DNA from: Mycobacterium sp. E3251
GTDB lineage: Bacteria; Actinomycetota; Actinomycetes; Mycobacteriales; Mycobacteriaceae
NCBI RefSeq assembly: GCF_001666835.1
Contig: NZ_LZJF01000048.1
Location: 1-58,059, forward strand
Length of the DNA: 58,059 nucleotides
Reading direction: 5' to 3'
Positions 25,245 to 35,013 of the stretch are shown here, in pieces. Position numbers and translations under genes: made by a program. Each line of letters starts with the position of its first letter. Position 1 is the stretch's first letter. A model generated the notes under the pieces. The model was not told the DNA's origin, ran no database searches, and was given only the letters and a program-made list of their open reading frames with translations.

Positions 25245-26459
25245 TTACTGGAAAAGGCTGATGGGGTTGACCAGATCCGCGGTCACGGTCAGCAGCATGT
25301 AGCCGACCACGAAGACGAGCACCACGTAGGTGGCGGGCATCAGCTTGAGGTAATTCACCGGTGCGGCCGCGACCTTGCCGCGGGCCGACCGGATCGTGTT
25401 GCGGATCTTCTCGTAGACCGCGACGGCGATGTGGCCGCCGTCGAACGGCAAGAGCGGCACCAGGTTGATCGCGCCCAGGATCAGGTTGAGCTGGGCGAGG
25501 AAGAACCAGAACGCCACCCACAGCCCGTGGTCAACGGTTTCACCGCCGATGATGCTGGCGCCGACCACGCTCATCGGCGTCTGCGGGTCGCGCTGACCGC
25601 CGCCGATGGCGTGCACCAGCGCGCCGACCTTCGTCGGGATCGTGACCAGGGCCTTGCCCACCTCGACGGTGAGGTCCCCGGTGAACGCGAACGTCGCCGG
25701 CACCGCGGTCAGCACGTTGTAGTGCGTGGGCGGGAACCGCTGAGCGCCAACGCCCATCGCACCGACGGTGGCCGCCTCGGGCTTGCCGCCCTGGCCCTTG
25801 GACAGGTAACGCTGCGTGGGCGTGACGTCGACGTAGGCGGTGACCGGCGTGCCGTTGCGCTCGACCACCACCGGGACGGTGCCGTGCAGCTTGCGCACCG
25901 CGGCGGCCATCTCCTCGAAGGTGGACACCTTGGTGTCCCCCACCTTGACGACGACGTCCCCGGCGTGGATGCCCGCCATCGCGGCCGGGCCCGGCCCGGT
26001 GCAGTCCGCGATCTTTCCGGGGGCCACTTCCGGTGCGACGCAAGCGGTTTCGCCGACGACGGCCCGGGTGTCCGGGTGCAGATTCGGCAGACCCGAGACC
26101 AGCGCGATGCCATAGATCAGCACCAGGCAGATGACGAAATTCATGCCGGGACCCGCGAACAGCACGGCCACCCGTTTCCAGGCCGCCTGCTTGAACATCG
26201 CCCGGTCGGTTTCGTCGGGGGCCAGCTCCTCGACCGAGGTCATTCCGGCGATGTCGCAGAAGCCGCCCAGCGGCACCGCCTTGAGGCCGTACTCGGTCTC
26301 GCCGCGCCGCGTCGACCACAGCGTCGGACCGAACCCGACGAAGTAGCGACGGACCTTCATGCCGGTGGCGCGGGCTACCCACATGTGGCCGCACTCGTGC
26401 AAGGCCACCGAGATCAGGATGGCAAAGGCGAACAGCACAATGCCGATAACGAACATCAT
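25245..26459 (-). CDS. rip1: Site-2 intramembrane metalloprotease Rip1 (RseP family)
   Basis: A 404-residue membrane zinc protease that cuts anti-sigma factors inside the membrane. The first membrane helix contains H21-E-C-G-H25, the HExxH zinc site. A PDZ domain covers about 120-230 ([18 protein letters not shown]). A later membrane segment carries the third zinc ligand region [12 protein letters not shown]. At least four hydrophobic segments are evident. In M. tuberculosis the homologue Rv2869c acts on SigK, SigL and SigM anti-sigma factors and affects envelope lipids; that role is transferred by homology. dxr stops 19 bases upstream of its start. Confidence 0.96.
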   Translation of the reverse strand: MMFVIGIVLFAFAILISVALHECGHMWVARATGMKVRRYFVGFGPTLWSTRRGETEYGLKAVPLGGFCDIAGMTSVEELAPDETDRAMFKQAAWKRVAVLFAGPGMNFVICLVLIYGIALVSGLPNLHPDTRAVVGETACVAPEVAPGKIADCTGPGPAAMAGIHAGDVVVKVGDTKVSTFEEMAAAVRKLHGTVPVVVERNGTPVTAYVDVTPTQRYLSKGQGGKPEAATVGAMGVGAQRFPPTHYNVLTAVPATFAFTGDLTVEVGKALVTIPTKVGALVHAIGGGQRDPQTPMSVVGASIIGGETVDHGLWVAFWFFLAQLNLILGAINLVPLLPFDGGHIAVAVYEKIRNTIRSARGKVAAAPVNYLKLMPATYVVLVFVVGYMLLTVTADLVNPISLFQ

Positions 26460-26478
26460 CTCCGCTGCAGGACCTTTC

Positions 26479-27675
26479 TCACACCATTCCGGAGGCGTTG
26501 ACGGAGGCCTCGTTGGGCCGTGCGTGTGCGACGGCGCGTCGCGCTCGCTCCCGCGCCCAGCGCTGCGCGTCTAGTACCTCATCCACGTTAGCGGGTGAAA
26601 CCGTCCATTGGTCTGCGGCGTGCAGCACGTCGGCGATGGTTTTCACGATGACGGGGAATCCCACCCTGCCCGCCAGGAACGCCGCCGCGGCTTCTTCGTT
26701 GACCGCGTTGTAGACCGCCGTCATGCAACCGCCGGTCTGCCCGGCATACCGGGCCAGTTCCACGGCGGGGAAAACCTCGCCGTCCAGCGGTTCGAAATCC
26801 CAGCTAGAGGCGGTGCTGAAGTCGCAGGGCGCGGCCACCCCGGGAACCCGGTCCGGCCAGCCCAGCGCCAAGGAAATCGGCAGCTTCATGTCCGGGGGGC
26901 TCGCCTGGGCGATGGTCGAGCCGTCCACGAACGTGACCATCGAATGAACAATCGACTGCGGGTGCACGACGACCTCGATGCGGTCGTACGGGACGCCGAA
27001 CAGCAGGTGTGTCTCGATGAGTTCGAGGCCCTTGTTGACCAGCGACGCCGAGTTCAGTGTGTTCATCGGGCCCATCGACCAGGTCGGATGGGCGCCGGCC
27101 TGTTCCGGGGTGACGCCCTCGAGCTGGGCGGCGGTCCAGCCGCGAAACGGCCCGCCGGAGGCGGTCAGCACCAGCTTGGCGACTTCCTCGGGGGAGCCCC
27201 CGCGCAGGCACTGGGCCAGCGCGGAGTGTTCGGAGTCGACGGGCACGATCTGACCCGGCCGCGCCGCCCGCAAGACCAACGGACCGCCGGCGACCAGGGA
27301 CTCCTTGTTGGCCAGCGCCAGCCGGGCGCCCGACTCCAGGGCGGCCAGCGTCGGGCGCAGGCCCAGCGCCCCCACCAGCGCGTTGAGGACGACGTCGGCT
27401 TCGGTGTCCTCGACCAGGCGGGTCACTGCGTCGGGGCCGCGGTAGGGCACGTCGGCGGCCTGCGCCGCGCGTTCGTCGGCGACGGCGATGTTGGTGACGC
27501 CGGTCTCGGCACGCTGACGCAGCAGGGTGTCCAAGTTGGCGCCGCCCGCGGCCAGGCCGACCACCTCGAAGCGGTCCGGATGGGCCGCGATCACCTCCAG
27601 GGCTTGGGTGCCGATCGAGCCGGTGCTGCCCAGCACCAGCACGCGCAGGCGGCCCTCGGGTGTCGCGATCGTCAC
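26479..27675 (-). CDS. dxr: 1-deoxy-D-xylulose 5-phosphate reductoisomerase
   Basis: A 398-residue NADPH enzyme making MEP, the committed step of the MEP pathway. The NADPH loop is [15 protein letters not shown] (15-29). Substrate and metal motifs are [18 protein letters not shown] (Asp and Glu metal ligands), [13 protein letters not shown] [11 protein letters not shown], and [23 protein letters not shown] (split: [21 protein letters not shown]). Length is close to the M. tuberculosis enzyme (413). It is the first gene of the dxr-rip1-ispG group and is divergent from the DUF2631 gene. Confidence 0.97.
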   Translation of the reverse strand: MTIATPEGRLRVLVLGSTGSIGTQALEVIAAHPDRFEVVGLAAGGANLDTLLRQRAETGVTNIAVADERAAQAADVPYRGPDAVTRLVEDTEADVVLNALVGALGLRPTLAALESGARLALANKESLVAGGPLVLRAARPGQIVPVDSEHSALAQCLRGGSPEEVAKLVLTASGGPFRGWTAAQLEGVTPEQAGAHPTWSMGPMNTLNSASLVNKGLELIETHLLFGVPYDRIEVVVHPQSIVHSMVTFVDGSTIAQASPPDMKLPISLALGWPDRVPGVAAPCDFSTASSWDFEPLDGEVFPAVELARYAGQTGGCMTAVYNAVNEEAAAAFLAGRVGFPVIVKTIADVLHAADQWTVSPANVDEVLDAQRWARERARRAVAHARPNEASVNASGMV

Positions 27676-27771
27676 TCACTCATTGTGCCCCGCCCGGTGA
27701 CGACGCGAGGGCTGCGGGACCTCGCCGCGGGTATGCCAGAATCGCTGCAGGACCGACGAAAGGGATTCACC

Positions 27772-28026
27772 GTGGCCAGTACCGAGGTGGAACACTTCAG
27801 CGGCGTCGACACCGTTGAGGTGCCGTCCGCGGCCTGGGGTTGGAGCAGGATCAATCACCGCACCTGGCACATCACCGGCCTGGTCATCATCGTGTTCCTG
27901 CTGGCGATGCTGCGCGGCAATCACGTCGGCCACATCGAGAACTGGTTCCTGATCGGGTTCGCCGCCCTGGTGCTCTTCGCGCTGGTCCGCGACCTGTGGG
28001 GCCGCCGGCGCGGCTGGATCAGGTAG
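27772..28026 (+). CDS. DUF2631 small membrane protein (Rv2876 homologue)
   Basis: An 84-residue membrane protein. It has a soluble N-terminus (STEVEHFSGVDTVEVPSAAW) and two hydrophobic helices (about 38-53 HITGLVIIVFLLAML and about 63-79 WFLIGFAALVLFALV), ending in a basic tail RDLWGRRRGW. GTG 27772 was chosen because GAAAGGGA lies 6 bases upstream; an in-frame ATG at 27733 would add 13 residues and is possible. In M. tuberculosis its homologue is inside the mpt70/mpt83/dipZ block, which is absent here, so this gene is a remnant neighbour of that locus. Function unknown. Confidence 0.82.
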   Translation: MASTEVEHFSGVDTVEVPSAAWGWSRINHRTWHITGLVIIVFLLAMLRGNHVGHIENWFLIGFAALVLFALVRDLWGRRRGWIR

Positions 28027-28087
28027 CCGCTACTTCTTTTCGAAGGCCAGCTGCCCGCAGGCTCCTGGCGATTCGCCCGCGCTCCAG

Positions 28088-29182
28088 CTACCCGCCCTCG
28101 GCGGCCAGCTGTCCGCAGGCGGCACTGATCTCCCGGCCGCGGGTGTCCCGGACCGTGCAGGAAACCCCCTGCGCCCGGACCCGCCGGACGAACTCCCGCT
28201 CCACCGCCTTCGGGCTGGCATCCCATTCGCTGCCCGGCGTCGGGTTGAGCGGGATGAGGTTCACGTGCACCAGCGGGCCGAGCGCCCGGTGCAGGCGTTT
28301 GCCCAACAGATCCGCCCGCCACGGCTGGTCGTTGACGTCGCGGATCAACGCGTACTCCACCGATACCCGCCGTCCGGTGACGTCGGCGTAGTAGCGGGCG
28401 GCGTCCAGCGCCTCGGCGATCTTCCAGCGGTTATTGACCGGCACCAGCGTGTCGCGCAGTTCGTCGTCGGGCGCGTGCAAAGACAGCGCCAGCGTCACCC
28501 CGAGCCGTTCGTCGGCGAGTTTGCGGATTGCGGGAGCCAGGCCGACCGTCGAGACCGTCACCGAGCGGGCCGATATGCCGAAGCCGTGCGGGGGCGGCTC
28601 GGTGATGCGCCGCACCGCGGCCACGACCCTGGCGTAGTTGGCCAGCGGCTCCCCCATGCCCATGAACACGACGTTGGAGAGCCGATCGCCGAAATCGTCG
28701 CGCAGGGCGACGGCGGCGGACCGGACTTGTTCTGTGATCTCCGCGGTCGACAGGTTTCGGGTGAGACCGCCCTGCCCGGTCGCACAGAAGGGGCAGGCCA
28801 TGCCGCAACCGGCCTGCGACGAGATGCACACGGTGTTGCGCTGTGGGTAGCGCATCAGCACCGACTCGAAGGTCGTCCCATCGGTGCCGCGCCACAACGT
28901 CTTTCGGGTCTGCCCGGAGTCGCAGGTGACTTCGGCGGCCGCGGTGAGCAGGTGCGGGAACAAGGCCTCGGCGATCCGGTCCCGCACTGCGGCCGGCAGG
29001 TCGGTCATCTCGCGCGGATCGGCGATCAGGCGGCCGTAGTACTGCTGGGCGAGTTGCTTGGCCCGGAACGCCGGCAGACCCAGCTCCGCGACGGCCGCGG
29101 CGCGGGCTTCCGCGTCGAGGTCGGCCAGGTGCCGCGGCGGCTTGCTCGGGCGGGGCTCGGTGAAAACCAGTTCTTGGACCAT
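28088..29182 (-). CDS. rlmN: Dual-specificity RNA methyltransferase RlmN
   Basis: A 364-residue radical-SAM enzyme that methylates A2503 of 23S rRNA and A37 of some tRNAs. The cluster motif CGMACPFC (CxxxCxxC) follows CISSQAG, and the second reactive Cys is in SCTVRDTRG near the C-terminus. [13 protein letters not shown] and [15 protein letters not shown] are further family strings. The start ATG 29182 gives MVQELVF, a natural N-terminus; longer in-frame readings overlap cdsA. cdsA ends 23 bases upstream on the same strand. Confidence 0.96.
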   Translation of the reverse strand: MVQELVFTEPRPSKPPRHLADLDAEARAAAVAELGLPAFRAKQLAQQYYGRLIADPREMTDLPAAVRDRIAEALFPHLLTAAAEVTCDSGQTRKTLWRGTDGTTFESVLMRYPQRNTVCISSQAGCGMACPFCATGQGGLTRNLSTAEITEQVRSAAVALRDDFGDRLSNVVFMGMGEPLANYARVVAAVRRITEPPPHGFGISARSVTVSTVGLAPAIRKLADERLGVTLALSLHAPDDELRDTLVPVNNRWKIAEALDAARYYADVTGRRVSVEYALIRDVNDQPWRADLLGKRLHRALGPLVHVNLIPLNPTPGSEWDASPKAVEREFVRRVRAQGVSCTVRDTRGREISAACGQLAAEGG

Positions 29183-29205
29183 GACCAGTCCAGTATCGGC
29201 CCTTC

Positions 29206-30129
29206 TCAGGGGACGAGCGTCAGCACCGTCCACGCGGCGACCGCCGACGGCAACACGCCGTCGAGCCGGTCCATCAGACCGCCGTGGCCCGGCAGCAACC
29301 GGCCCATGTCTTTGATGCCGAGGTCGCGCTTGATCTGAGACTCGACCAGATCGCCGAGCGTGCACGTGAGCACCAGGATCACCCCCAGCAGCGCCCCGAT
29401 CCAGGGCGGTTTGCCGGCCAGGAACGTCGCCGTCAGGACGGCCGCGGTGATCCCGAAGAAGAGCGAACCGGCGAACCCCTCCCACGACTTCTTCGGGCTG
29501 ATGGCCGGAACCATCGGGTGCTTGCCGAGCAGCACGCCGACCGCGTAGCCGCCCACGTCGGAGGCGACCACGGTGACCATCAGGCAGAACACCCGGCCCG
29601 CGCCGTCCTTCGGGTACACCAGCAGGGCGCCGAAGGACGCGAACAGGGGCACCCAAGCGGCCAGGAACACCGTCGCCGACGCGTCACGCAGGTAGTTGGC
29701 CGACGGAGACCCGGCGAACGGCTCGGGCCGCTTGCTGTTGTCCTGCATGAACAGCCGCCAGACGTTGCACACCACCACGGTGCCGCCGAAGCCGGCCAGG
29801 GCGCCGGCGGCGTGAAACGGCCACGTCAGCCAGACCGTCACCTGACCGCCGATCAGCAGCGGGATGAGCGGGATGACGTACCCGGCCTCGCGCAGCCGTC
29901 GCACCACCTCATGGGTCGCGACCATGATCGCCAGCGCGACGATGGGGACCCAGAAGCGGGGCGCGAAGATCAGCGTCACGATGAGCACGCCGCCGATGCC
30001 GGCGCCCACCGCGATGGCGGCGCGCAGGTCGCGTCCCGCGCGGGACGTCTTCTTGGCCGGCTGCGGCATGACCTTCTTGCCCTCATGCCCCGGCTCGTCG
30101 GGCGGGCTGGCTGCGCCGGTGGTTGCCAC
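29206..30129 (-). CDS. cdsA: Phosphatidate cytidylyltransferase
   Basis: A 307-residue membrane enzyme making CDP-diacylglycerol from phosphatidic acid and CTP. A hydrophilic basic N-terminus (about 1-35) precedes about seven hydrophobic segments. The CDS signature near the C-terminus reads [18 protein letters not shown] followed by [11 protein letters not shown]. Gene order pyrH-frr-cdsA-rlmN is the same as in M. tuberculosis, and frr lies 32 bases upstream, so one operon is likely. Confidence 0.96.
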   Translation of the reverse strand: MATTGAASPPDEPGHEGKKVMPQPAKKTSRAGRDLRAAIAVGAGIGGVLIVTLIFAPRFWVPIVALAIMVATHEVVRRLREAGYVIPLIPLLIGGQVTVWLTWPFHAAGALAGFGGTVVVCNVWRLFMQDNSKRPEPFAGSPSANYLRDASATVFLAAWVPLFASFGALLVYPKDGAGRVFCLMVTVVASDVGGYAVGVLLGKHPMVPAISPKKSWEGFAGSLFFGITAAVLTATFLAGKPPWIGALLGVILVLTCTLGDLVESQIKRDLGIKDMGRLLPGHGGLMDRLDGVLPSAVAAWTVLTLVP

Positions 30130-30161
30130 GGACCTGGGTGAACTTAGCTGCTGAGCGGCCG

Positions 30162-30719
30162 CTAGACCTCCAGCAGCTCGCCTTCTTTGTGCTTGACCAG
30201 GTCTTCGATCTGGGTGATGTACTGGTGCGTGGTCTTGTCGAGGTCTTTTTCCGCCCGCCCGACCTCGTCCTCACCGGCCTCGCCGTCCTTGCGGATGCGG
30301 TGTAGCTCTTCCATCGCCTTGCGGCGGATGTTGCGCACCGACACCTTGGCGTCTTCCCCTTTGCCCTTGGCCTGTTTGACCAGCTCCCGACGCCGCTCCT
30401 CGGTGAGTTGCGGCACCGCCACCCGGATGAGGGTGCCGTCGTTGGTCGGGTTGACGCCCAGATCGGAGTTGCGGATCGCCGTCTCGATCGCGCCGAGCTG
30501 ACCGGTCTCGTACGGCTTGATCACGACGAGCCGCGCCTCGGGCACGTTGATGCTGGCCAATTGCGTGATCGGGGTGGTGGCGCCGTAGTAGTCGATGACA
30601 ATCCGGGAGAACATGCCGGGGTTGGCGCGGCCGGTCCGGATGGTTGACAAGTCGTCGCGGGCCACCGCTACGGCCTTCTCCATTTTCTCTTCGGCGTCGA
30701 AGAGAGCCTCGTCAATCAT
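30162..30719 (-). CDS. frr: Ribosome recycling factor
   Basis: A 185-residue protein that splits post-termination ribosomes with EF-G. The full family pattern is present: [20 protein letters not shown] at the N-terminus, [14 protein letters not shown], and [21 protein letters not shown] in the long C-terminal helix. The length of 185 equals the M. tuberculosis protein. It follows pyrH by 15 bases. Confidence 0.97.
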   Translation of the reverse strand: MIDEALFDAEEKMEKAVAVARDDLSTIRTGRANPGMFSRIVIDYYGATTPITQLASINVPEARLVVIKPYETGQLGAIETAIRNSDLGVNPTNDGTLIRVAVPQLTEERRRELVKQAKGKGEDAKVSVRNIRRKAMEELHRIRKDGEAGEDEVGRAEKDLDKTTHQYITQIEDLVKHKEGELLEV

Positions 30720-30734
30720 CGTTCGCTCTTCCCC

Positions 30735-31526
30735 TCAGGTGGTGACCAGTGTCCCGATTTTCTCACCGGCGACCGCGCGGGCGATATTCCCATTGGTCAG
30801 CAGGTTGAACACCAGGATCGGCATGCCATTGTCCATGCACAGGCTGAACGCCGTGGCGTCGGCCACTCGAAGCCCCCGGTCGATGACCTCGCGATGGCTG
30901 ATCGCGGCGATCAGCTCGGCGTGCGGATTCTGCCGCGGGTCCGCTGAGAACACCCCGTCGACCGCCTTGGCCATCAAGACCACTTCCGCCCCGATCTCCA
31001 GTGCCCGCTGCGCGGCCGTGGTGTCAGTGGAGAAGTAGGGCAACCCCATGCCGGCCCCGAAGATCACCACCCGGCCCTTCTCGAGGTGACGGACGGCGCG
31101 CAACGGCAGATACGGCTCGGCGACCTGCCCCATGGTGATCGCCGTTTGGACGCGCGTGACGATGCCTTCCTTTTCCAGGAAGTCTTGCAGCGCCAGGCTG
31201 TTCATCACCGTGCCGAGCATGCCCATGTAGTCCGAGCGGGTGCGTTCCATGCCGCGCTGCTGCAATTGCGCGCCGCGGAAGAAGTTGCCGCCACCGATCA
31301 CGACCGCGACTTGGACACCGTCGCGAACCACCTCGGCGATCTGGCGGGCGACCCGCGCCACGACATCGGGGTCCAGCCCGACCTGGCCACCGCCGAACAT
31401 CTCGCCGCCAAGCTTGAGCAACACCCTGGAGTACTTGGGCCGCGTCCGCGGCTGCCCGGCAGCTGATCCATTTTCCGGCTTCGGGGCCGCCGCGCCGGCG
31501 GCTTGGGGCTCCCTGGACTCCGTCAT
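30735..31526 (-). CDS. pyrH: Uridylate kinase
   Basis: A 263-residue UMP kinase of the amino-acid-kinase fold making UDP. Motifs are [12 protein letters not shown] (near 36-47), [11 protein letters not shown], and [16 protein letters not shown]. The first 33 or so residues are a Pro/Ala-rich mycobacterial extension. Start 31526 was chosen because AGGAGCCTG lies just before this ATG; an upstream in-frame ATG at 31595 would add 23 poor-quality residues. M. tuberculosis PyrH has 261 residues. It heads the pyrH-frr-cdsA-rlmN group. Confidence 0.96.
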   Translation of the reverse strand: MTESREPQAAGAAAPKPENGSAAGQPRTRPKYSRVLLKLGGEMFGGGQVGLDPDVVARVARQIAEVVRDGVQVAVVIGGGNFFRGAQLQQRGMERTRSDYMGMLGTVMNSLALQDFLEKEGIVTRVQTAITMGQVAEPYLPLRAVRHLEKGRVVIFGAGMGLPYFSTDTTAAQRALEIGAEVVLMAKAVDGVFSADPRQNPHAELIAAISHREVIDRGLRVADATAFSLCMDNGMPILVFNLLTNGNIARAVAGEKIGTLVTT

Positions 31527-31880
31527 CAGGCTCCTCGCATGAGAGTGCCATCCCGGGTTAACTCCTCCGGAACGGCATTTCACATCCTGCCTCATCGCAG
31601 CACAAGCCGGCCCCGGTGGGGTGCGTTATGCGCAGAGTTGGCGAAGCGGACGACATTTCGCCGCGATCGGCCCAGGTGACGCGCGGGCGGCGCCGCGCGT
31701 CGGCGGGTTATCGCCACGGATGTTTGAGCGATGACCGTCGTGGGGAATCCGGACCATCGCGGCGGGAATTCACGGTCTTGAGAAACAAGGACTCACCTCG
31801 CCGTATGACCGGACCGATCGCGTCGGCGATCGGTGTTGAGCGCGAATCGCTCAGGTACGCCTACAAGGAGGAACTGATCC
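31527..31880. other. Intergenic region between divergent pyrH and CsbD-like genes
   Basis: This 354-base stretch should contain divergent promoters for pyrH and the CsbD-like gene. I see no convincing gene in it. A weak SigF-like arrangement, GTTT at 31722-31725 and GGGGAA at 31742-31747 with a 16-base gap, is present, but it departs from the consensus in the second half and lies about 130 bases before the CsbD start. A good ribosome site, AAGGAGGA, occurs at its right end just before 31881. Confidence 0.5.
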
Positions 31881-32117
31881 ATGGCGGACAACAACTCGGG
31901 ACCTGCTGAAGCCGTCAAGGGCGTCGTCGAGGACGTCAAGGGCAAGGCGAAGGAGGCCGTTGGTGCGGTGACGGGTCAAGACGACCTCACCCGCGAGGGC
32001 CAGGCCCAGCAGGACAAGGCGGAGGCACAGCGCGACGCGGCGAAGAAGGAAGCCGAGGCCGAGGCGGCCCGCGGCGGCGCCGAGGCCGCTGAGCAGCGCC
32101 AAAAGGCCAATCAGTAG
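31881..32117 (+). CDS. CsbD-like stress protein
   Basis: A 78-residue, highly charged protein. Its N-terminal half (GPAEAVKGVVEDVKGKAKEAV) has the heptad-like pattern of the CsbD family, and the second half is an Ala/Glu/Lys/Gln helix ending QRQKANQ. CsbD proteins are induced by general stress in other bacteria; their biochemical role is unclear. A strong ribosome site (AAGGAGGA, 8 bases before ATG) and a strong terminator hairpin after the stop suggest a single-gene, well-expressed transcript. Confidence 0.88.
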   Translation: MADNNSGPAEAVKGVVEDVKGKAKEAVGAVTGQDDLTREGQAQQDKAEAQRDAAKKEAEAEAARGGAEAAEQRQKANQ

Positions 32118-32128
32118 CTCGCTGGGAG

Positions 32129-32171
32129 GATGGGTCCGGTCTGTGAAAACGGACCGGGCCCATCGACTTTT
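32129..32171 (+). terminator. Intrinsic terminator after the CsbD-like gene
   Basis: A 13-base stem, GATGGGTCCGGTC (32129-32141) pairing with GACCGGGCCCATC (32152-32164) with one G-U pair, encloses a 10-base loop. It is followed closely by TTTT (32168-32171). It begins 12 bases after the stop codon. Confidence 0.75.
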
Positions 32172-32338
32172 CTGGGTCAGGCGCTCGCGCCCGGCTAGCC
32201 GGGCCGACGCGGCCCGCGGGCGCCACACAATCGGTTGCATAGTTTTGCCGCGAGTGGGTACTCACCGCTGCGCTGGCTGACATCTCGCCAGGAGATGCCG
32301 ACGGGCCGGGGATAACAGCGGACCCACCTTTTCGGGAG

Positions 32339-33076
32339 ATGTCGTTGGACGTTTTACTGCTCACCGACGCGGACGACTTCGAGCGCGCCCTGCCACCCCT
32401 GACTTCGTTCGCGCGAATCATGCGGCGCGCGCCCCTTACGAGTGACGGCCAAGGGCCGGCCGATGTCGGCGACGTCGCCATCGTCGACGCTCGCGGCAAC
32501 CTCGCGGCGGCGGCGGCGGCCTGCCGGCGCCTGACCGCTGATGCCCCCGCCACCGCGGTGGTGGCGCTCGCGGCGCCGGCCGACGATGTACCGCCAGACG
32601 TGGACTGGAACGTCGACGATGTCATGCCCCCGGGAACCGACCCCGACGAGCTGCAGGAGCGGCTGCGGCGGGCGATTGCGTTGCGGCGCAGCGCAATCAA
32701 CGGCTGTTTGCGGTTCGGCGCCCTGCTCTTACATCCGACCAGTCTCACCGGGTCGCTGGAAGGCAAGGACCTGGGTCTGACGCTGACCGAGTTCAAACTG
32801 CTGAGTTTCCTTGTGCAGCACGCCGGTCGGCCATTCACCCGGACCCGCCTGATGCACGAGGCGTGGGGCTATGACAGCAACGGCCGGGTCCGTTCGGTGG
32901 ACGTCCACGTCCGCCGGCTGCGCGCCAAGCTCGGGCCCCGACATCAATCGATGGTGAACACCGTCCGAGGCGTCGGCTATATGGCCAAGACCCCACCCCA
33001 GCCGGAATGGATCGTCAGCGAGCCGACGCTGACACTCGCGCCGACGGACTCCGCCTGGGATCCGGTCGCGCAGTGA
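32339..33076 (+). CDS. GlnR-like orphan response regulator (Rv2884 homologue)
   Basis: A 245-residue OmpR-family regulator. The N-terminal receiver-like domain keeps a conserved Asp (D50 in DVAIVDARG) in the same VDAR context as mycobacterial GlnR, but lacks the usual acidic pair, so it may not be phosphorylated. The C-terminal winged helix (about 125-220) has LTLTEFKLLSFLVQHAGRPF, GRVRSVDVHVRRLRAKLG and VRGVGYM. No sensor kinase is adjacent. It is followed by a short acidic/hydrophobic tail. ATG 32339 is close to its ribosome site; TTG 32345 is a possible alternative start. In M. tuberculosis the homologue is at the same position near pyrH. Targets are unknown. Confidence 0.88.
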   Translation: MSLDVLLLTDADDFERALPPLTSFARIMRRAPLTSDGQGPADVGDVAIVDARGNLAAAAAACRRLTADAPATAVVALAAPADDVPPDVDWNVDDVMPPGTDPDELQERLRRAIALRRSAINGCLRFGALLLHPTSLTGSLEGKDLGLTLTEFKLLSFLVQHAGRPFTRTRLMHEAWGYDSNGRVRSVDVHVRRLRAKLGPRHQSMVNTVRGVGYMAKTPPQPEWIVSEPTLTLAPTDSAWDPVAQ

Positions 33077-33123
33077 GACAGTGAGCCCGAATCGCCCTGT
33101 CCGAGAAGGACTTCAGGGATAGG

Positions 33124-34059
33124 TCAGCCGAAGAGCGGGAAGGCGCGCTTGCGCGCGAGCGCGTCCATGCCGTCCTGGATGGCGTCCTGGATCTCGCTGT
33201 ACTTGCGGTCGACGTACGCTTCGTCCTCCGCCCGGGCCGGATCGTGGTCAAGCTCCACGGCGGGCATGAACCGGGTTCTGATCTTGGCCGGTAGCGGCAG
33301 CTGCGGAAGCGCCGCCGGTGCGATCCCCCACGGCAGCGAGATCGCCAAGGGGAACACTTTGAGCCGCAGCACGCGGTCCAGCCGCAAGGCCTTCGACAGC
33401 TTGTCACCCCGGATCAGTACGGGCATGGCGTCGGCACCGCCCACCGTCGCCATCGGCACGACGGGCACGCCGGCCCGAATCGCCATCTTCACGAAGCCCT
33501 TTCGGCCCGCCAGGTTGGCCTGGTCGCGCTCGATCCACGGGCGCAGGGAGTCCACTTCCCCACCCGGCCACAGCGCGACGTCGCGCCCTTCGGCCAGCGC
33601 GGTGGCGATGGCGTCCGGGGCGGCCGGAAGCACACCCATCGACCGGAAGTACCGGCCGATCACCGGAATCGCCATCAACGCGTCATGGGCCGTGCCGTGC
33701 AGTGGACGTTCCTGCCCGAAACGCCGCCACCATTGCAGACCGACCGTCCAGGCATCCCAGACGAAGGGAGCGCCGGAGTGGATCCCCACCAGCAGAACCG
33801 GCGGCTCCGGAATGTTTTCCCAGCCATCGATCTCCATGCGAAACCAGTAGTCCACCAGCACATTCCACAGATACTTCTGCCGCTGTAGGGTGGTCTCGTC
33901 CTGGCCGCTGAGGTCCCACCTGCCGGCGCGCTCGGCGACCCAGCCGCTCAATCCGCCGCCCTGGCCGCTGCGCCTATCCTCCATCGCCGCCCGCGCCCGC
34001 TCGGCGTTCCGTTGCGCCTGTTCGCGTACTTCGGCTGGCCTGTGATCCGGGTTACTCAT
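33124..34059 (-). CDS. Lysophospholipid/glycerolipid acyltransferase-like protein
   Basis: A 311-residue protein resembling PlsC/DAGAT-type acyltransferases. The proposed catalytic His lies in VGIHSGAPFVWDAW (about 104-117). Substrate-binding-like regions are LWPGGEVDSLRPWIERD and GVPVVPMATVGGADAM. A charged N-terminal region (about 1-50) precedes the domain, and one amphipathic segment may touch the membrane. Start 34059 gives MSNPDHRPAEV; an upstream in-frame start at 34155 adds a low-quality extension. The acyl acceptor cannot be deduced. It is convergent with the regulator gene. Confidence 0.82.
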   Translation of the reverse strand: MSNPDHRPAEVREQAQRNAERARAAMEDRRSGQGGGLSGWVAERAGRWDLSGQDETTLQRQKYLWNVLVDYWFRMEIDGWENIPEPPVLLVGIHSGAPFVWDAWTVGLQWWRRFGQERPLHGTAHDALMAIPVIGRYFRSMGVLPAAPDAIATALAEGRDVALWPGGEVDSLRPWIERDQANLAGRKGFVKMAIRAGVPVVPMATVGGADAMPVLIRGDKLSKALRLDRVLRLKVFPLAISLPWGIAPAALPQLPLPAKIRTRFMPAVELDHDPARAEDEAYVDRKYSEIQDAIQDGMDALARKRAFPLFG

Positions 34060-34107
34060 GGGTACGGTGTACCCGATTCGTTCCCGCATGACGCAACACC
34101 CGGCCGC

Positions 34108-34145
34108 AAAAGCGGAACTCCCCGCGTCGCATGCGACACGGGGAG
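34108..34145 (-). terminator. Hairpin terminator after the MPT63-like gene
   Basis: Read on the minus strand, CTCCCCGTGTCGC and GCGACGCGGGGAG (34118-34145) form a 13-base stem with one G-U pair and a 2-base centre, followed by CGCTTTTGCG. It begins 16 bases past the stop of the MPT63-like gene. The T-run is short and slightly distant, so efficiency is uncertain. Confidence 0.6.
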
Positions 34146-34161
34146 ATACCCGCAAGCCGGA

Positions 34162-34716
34162 TTAGGTGTGGGCCGGGGCCGGCGGTGCACCCGGTGCCGG
34201 GCTCGGGCTCGGCGCGCCCGGCGCCGCGCTGCTCGGCACGTTCGACGTCCACATCAGGACGTCTTGCATTCCGTCGTTGTAGACCACGCCGTTGGGCGGC
34301 GCGCCCGTCACGTCGAAGTACAGCGTTCCGGTCGACTCGCTACCCTGCGGGATCGGCGCGGGGTTGAGGCCATTGGGGGCCCCCACCTTGTCGATCACCC
34401 GGTAGTTCTGGCCGTTGGGCCCACGCGCGATGAAGTCGTTGACCATCGGGGTCACGACCCCGCCGTCCGAGCGGGCGGTGACGTCCGCCTGATAGAGCGT
34501 TCCCTTGGGCGTGTAGCCGGGGATCGTGACGTTACTCGGCTGCAGGTTGCTCACCGTGTAATCGGTGACCAGCGGCCCATCGACCAGTTTTTCGCTGGTG
34601 CCGAAGCCCTGAATGTTGGGCGGCGGCGAGGCGAAAGCGGGCGCCGCCGCGAAAATGCTCGCCGCAATCCCCCCGGCAGCCGCAGCTGTCTTTATGGCGG
34701 TCCTGGTGACCTTCAT
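34162..34716 (-). CDS. MPT63-like secreted immunoglobulin-fold protein (DUF1942)
   Basis: A 184-residue exported protein. A signal peptide (about 1-29, MKVTRTAIKTAAAAGG..., cleavage expected after AFA) precedes a beta-sandwich like MPT63/Rv1926c: VTDYTVSNLQPSNVTIPGY, TPMVNDFIARGPNGQNYRV, IPQGSESTGTLYFDVTG and NDGMQDVLMW all have clear counterparts in MPT63. Unlike MPT63, the protein carries a Pro/Ala/Ser-rich tail (about 160-184) that may extend through the cell wall or be unstructured. AAAGGAATGAGCA precedes the ATG. Function is unknown; MPT63 is a secreted antigen. Confidence 0.85.
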   Translation of the reverse strand: MKVTRTAIKTAAAAGGIAASIFAAAPAFASPPPNIQGFGTSEKLVDGPLVTDYTVSNLQPSNVTIPGYTPKGTLYQADVTARSDGGVVTPMVNDFIARGPNGQNYRVIDKVGAPNGLNPAPIPQGSESTGTLYFDVTGAPPNGVVYNDGMQDVLMWTSNVPSSAAPGAPSPSPAPGAPPAPAHT

Positions 34717-35013
34717 TGCTCATTCCTTTCGTGTCGAACAATCGCCCCCCGGAAGGGCAATACGCACATAGGCCGCAAATAGCCCCTCGCTGTCCGCTTT
34801 AAACATGTGCGCCCGTTTTATTCGCAATTTTCAATCCACTACCTGGCGAAACGTTGTTGTTTTGCCGGACAGCAACTTTCGCAACACTTCTTAACATCCG
34901 TATCGCTATTCACGTCGAATGACTCGGACGCCGACGCTGTGGGAGGCCGGATTAGCCCCGGCCGTGGCGGGTAGTCGGAGCGGGAGAATCCGACGATACG
35001 AGAGGGGCCGTCG

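Noticed and set aside
31722..31747. SigF-like promoter GTTT-N16-GGGGAA before the CsbD-like gene
   Set aside because: The second element departs from GGGTAT, and the distance to the gene is long; too weak to call.
31616..31909. A 97-codon plus-strand frame before the CsbD-like gene
   Set aside because: No ribosome site, overlaps the CsbD start in another frame, and the translation looks like random GC-rich sequence.
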